Below, in pieces: positions 62,434 through 64,000 of a DNA stretch of 64,000 nt. Below the pieces are notes generated by a model. It did no database searches and had not been told where the DNA came from. It worked only from the letters and a program-made list of their open reading frames with translations. The position numbers and the translations under genes were made by a program. Where the stretch lies: NCBI GenBank assembly GCA_009733575.1, contig ML769665.1, positions 1 through 64,000 on the forward strand, in the 5' to 3' direction. Numbering within the stretch: the stretch's first letter is position 1; every line of letters starts with the position of its first letter. Source of the DNA: Gymnopus androsaceus JB14. Its lineage: Eukaryota; Basidiomycota; Agaricomycetes; Agaricales; Omphalotaceae.

Positions 62434-62670
62434 AGACTTGTTGATTAATGATTACAATGGTAAGTTTTTAATTAATCTATAAATTTATTACAACAACTGT
62501 AAGTAACATAATAATAGTGATGTAATATATTTGAACTAAGTTACTGATTTACATGCCCCTTATGGCACAGTGGGATTCTCAGTCAGCAGTCCTTTGTGCC
62601 GTCAGCTGTCCACAAGTGTTCAATTCTGCAATGTACCATATTTAATAAAACATTTATTTATTCTTTCTAA
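62434..62670. other. tRNA-like segment, no gene
   Basis: 62563-62632 has TGGCACAGTGGGATT and GTGTTCAATTCTG in tRNA A-box/B-box order, another possible SINE head. Nothing else seen. Confidence 0.3.
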
Positions 62671-62733
62671 GCAATGCCGGGGCTAGCTCTCGTTAGGGTT
62701 CGCCCTAACATTAGAGAGCTAGTCCGGCATTGC
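62671..62733. repeat. Hairpin with TTAGGG-TTCG-CCCTAA apex
   Basis: GCAATGCCGG at 62671 pairs with CCGGCATTGC at 62724-62733, and CTAGCTCTC pairs with GAGAGCTAG. The tip is TTAGGG, a TTCG loop and CCCTAA. TTAGGGG/TTAGGG runs follow at 62746-62780. Same design as the hairpins at 9845 and 59554. Confidence 0.8.
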
Positions 62734-62780
62734 CAAACATGCTGGGTTAGTGGTTAGGGGTTGGGGTTAGGGTTAGGGGC

Positions 62781-63685
62781 TGGCGCCTATTGAAATAAGC
62801 GCAAACAAGGCTTTAGAGTGTCCGCCAACGACTTCCCGGCCTGGGGGACCCCCCGAGTGCAGCAAGGGAGGGGAGGGAAGCGGAGGCGGGCACAAAATTT
62901 GCGCGCCAAATGTATTAATATATAATACATAATTGAGAGTACCTACAATTGTAGTAATTTATATACTAATGTAAAACCTACAGTTGTAGTCATATTTGTT
63001 AACAAGATCTGTGTCTAGGGCTCAATGAAATAAGTGTGTTGAGAGTACCTGGGTATCAAAGGGTGTTGTGGAGCTTCAATGTTCTTATTTCTTTTCCACC
63101 TATGGAAAGATCAATATGGTGTGCCAGAAACATTTGCCATGAAAGTTTCCGCATTAATGGCCTGGATAACTTGTGTTGGAATCTCCCTTTGATTCCTGAG
63201 TTTGTCAGTGAGTGGTGTCATGTGGGTAGAGCATCTCATTTGTTTCCCTTCGGGGCTTAGGGTCTCTTATTACTGATTCTACTATCTCTAGTCATCTGAC
63301 TAGTTGCCCGCACACATATTCAATTGCGGATCATGCCCACCTGGTCCATTAACTAGGCTATTTCATGTACACTACATGCAACCCCAAGACCTCCAACCCC
63401 GGTCTTACAATATACACACACCCAATGGATCATCAGTGTATATTTGAGTCTGCCTACCTTGGAAGTCCTAGTGGATCTTGAGCTTGAAAGGAATAACTAC
63501 AGAGTAAAGGTATTTCACTCAAAGTATGCACTGTTCCCAACCATAAAAATTGCATGCCTCATTGTGGCCATAATCTATGCCAGGCTCTACTTTATCCAAA
63601 TCCTCATCAATTGGTGCTCAAAGAGAGAATGTGAGTCCTGTTCTTGATTCAACTTGTTTTGCTCAGCCTGGAGTGTACCATCCTT
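62781..63685. other. Unassigned
   Basis: Short plus frames at 63036-63260 (LWSFNVLISFPPMERSIWCA) and 63444-63647 have no recognised motif. No RNA gene seen. Confidence 0.3.
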
Positions 63686-63775
63686 CATCAGCAAAACCTG
63701 GGTGATGGTCATAGCAGCCATAGCAGCCATAGTTCTCTACAGAACTATGAGGTGCTATGAGGTGCTATGAGCTCC
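63686..63775. repeat. CATCAGCAAAACC end plus imperfect hairpin
   Basis: CATCAGCAAAACCTGGGTGA at 63686 is the terminal word of the hairpin MITE family. It is followed by CATAGCAGCCATAGTTCT and an imperfect inverted copy AGAACTATGAGGTGCTATG. No right-end word, so a truncated copy. Confidence 0.55.
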
Positions 63776-63863
63776 TGTGGGTCGTTGAATATTCGCGCCA
63801 ACTTTCAAACTTGTTTTGACATCTCATCATCTGTCATTCAACTCCGCGGGTGCCGGTGGGCAC

Positions 63864-63870
63864 TATATAA
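63864..63870 (+). promoter_or_regulatory. TATA box of a gene running off the right edge
   Basis: TATATAA lies about 130 bases before an ATG at 63997. The leader contains a possible short intron (GTGAGT at 63935, CTAACAG at 63965-63971). The coding part lies outside the window, so the gene is unidentified. Confidence 0.4.
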
Positions 63871-64000
63871 GAGTTGACGTGCATCGTTGCAACATCGTAA
63901 CATCGACTTCTTTCCCTCTAAGATTCTTCCAACAGTGAGTGCCTGCTTTATTTCAAGTATTCTACTAACAGGCATTGCCAGCAATCACAGCCACTCATGA

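Noticed and set aside
1..64000. CRISPR arrays, rRNA operons or bacterial-type operons
   Set aside because: No regular direct repeats with unique spacers and no rRNA-like sequence; introns and retroelements show this is eukaryotic DNA.

Overview
The window looks like transposon-dense DNA from a filamentous basidiomycete, probably an Agaricomycete. Introns are short (46-60 nt, mostly GT-AG with CTAAC-like branch sites). Recognisable host fragments are fungal (ROT1, NAD-glutamate dehydrogenase GDH2, LAMMER kinase, Argonaute, actin, ribosomal protein uL3, F-box). The mobile elements belong to families common in mushroom-forming fungi: Ty1/copia, Ty3/gypsy gag, a Tnp2-type transposase, hAT and Tc1/mariner MITEs, LINE remnants and NACHT-type WD40 repeats. 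I see no rRNA, no confident functional tRNA gene, no CRISPR array and almost no intact host gene. Most host-like genes are broken by insertions, frameshifts or stops.

Layout. 0-5 kb: a palindromic AT-rich repeat, a broken gypsy gag and unassigned DNA. 4.9-13.9 kb: a two-part host gene split by a complete copia element (Copia-1, 5661-13174) with 521-bp LTRs and a TTGCA target duplication; its pol ORF is itself interrupted by a 576-bp inverted-repeat element carrying TTAGGG tracts. 14.3-15.6 kb: a LAMMER kinase pseudogene split by a hAT-type MITE. 17-20.6 kb: an unusual cluster of unrelated gene fragments (ROT1, Argonaute, actin, uL3), some keeping introns. 22.3-26 kb: a hairpin MITE and a degenerate Tnp2-like transposase. 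28.4-38.0 kb: a young LTR element (193/194-bp LTRs, CTTGC duplication) with a gypsy-type gag and a second 793-aa ORF of unknown function but no pol, itself invaded by a 3.7-kb foldback element. 38-40.8 kb: the other half of the interrupted host locus, a LINE remnant and a small zinc-finger ORF. 40.8-46.2 kb: an older copia (Copia-2, minus strand). 46.3-52.5 kb: MITEs and one hypothetical gene. 52.7-56.1 kb: a 5'-truncated GDH2 pseudogene. 56.4-57.1 kb: an F-box pseudogene containing a perfect 53-bp palindrome. 57-64 kb: repeats, a second TTAGGG element, a WD40/copia junction and a possible promoter at the right edge.

The genes do not form a pathway; the window records nested insertion and gene capture. 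The most unusual items are (a) the pol-less two-ORF LTR element with repeated 3' hairpins, (b) a family of inverted-repeat elements whose hairpins contain telomere-type TTAGGG units, (c) the multi-gene-fragment chimera at 18.3-20.5 kb, and (d) a primer-binding site shared by both copia elements that looks complementary to the anticodon arm of initiator tRNA-Met. Family assignments come from recognising conserved protein motifs by eye; no database search was possible.
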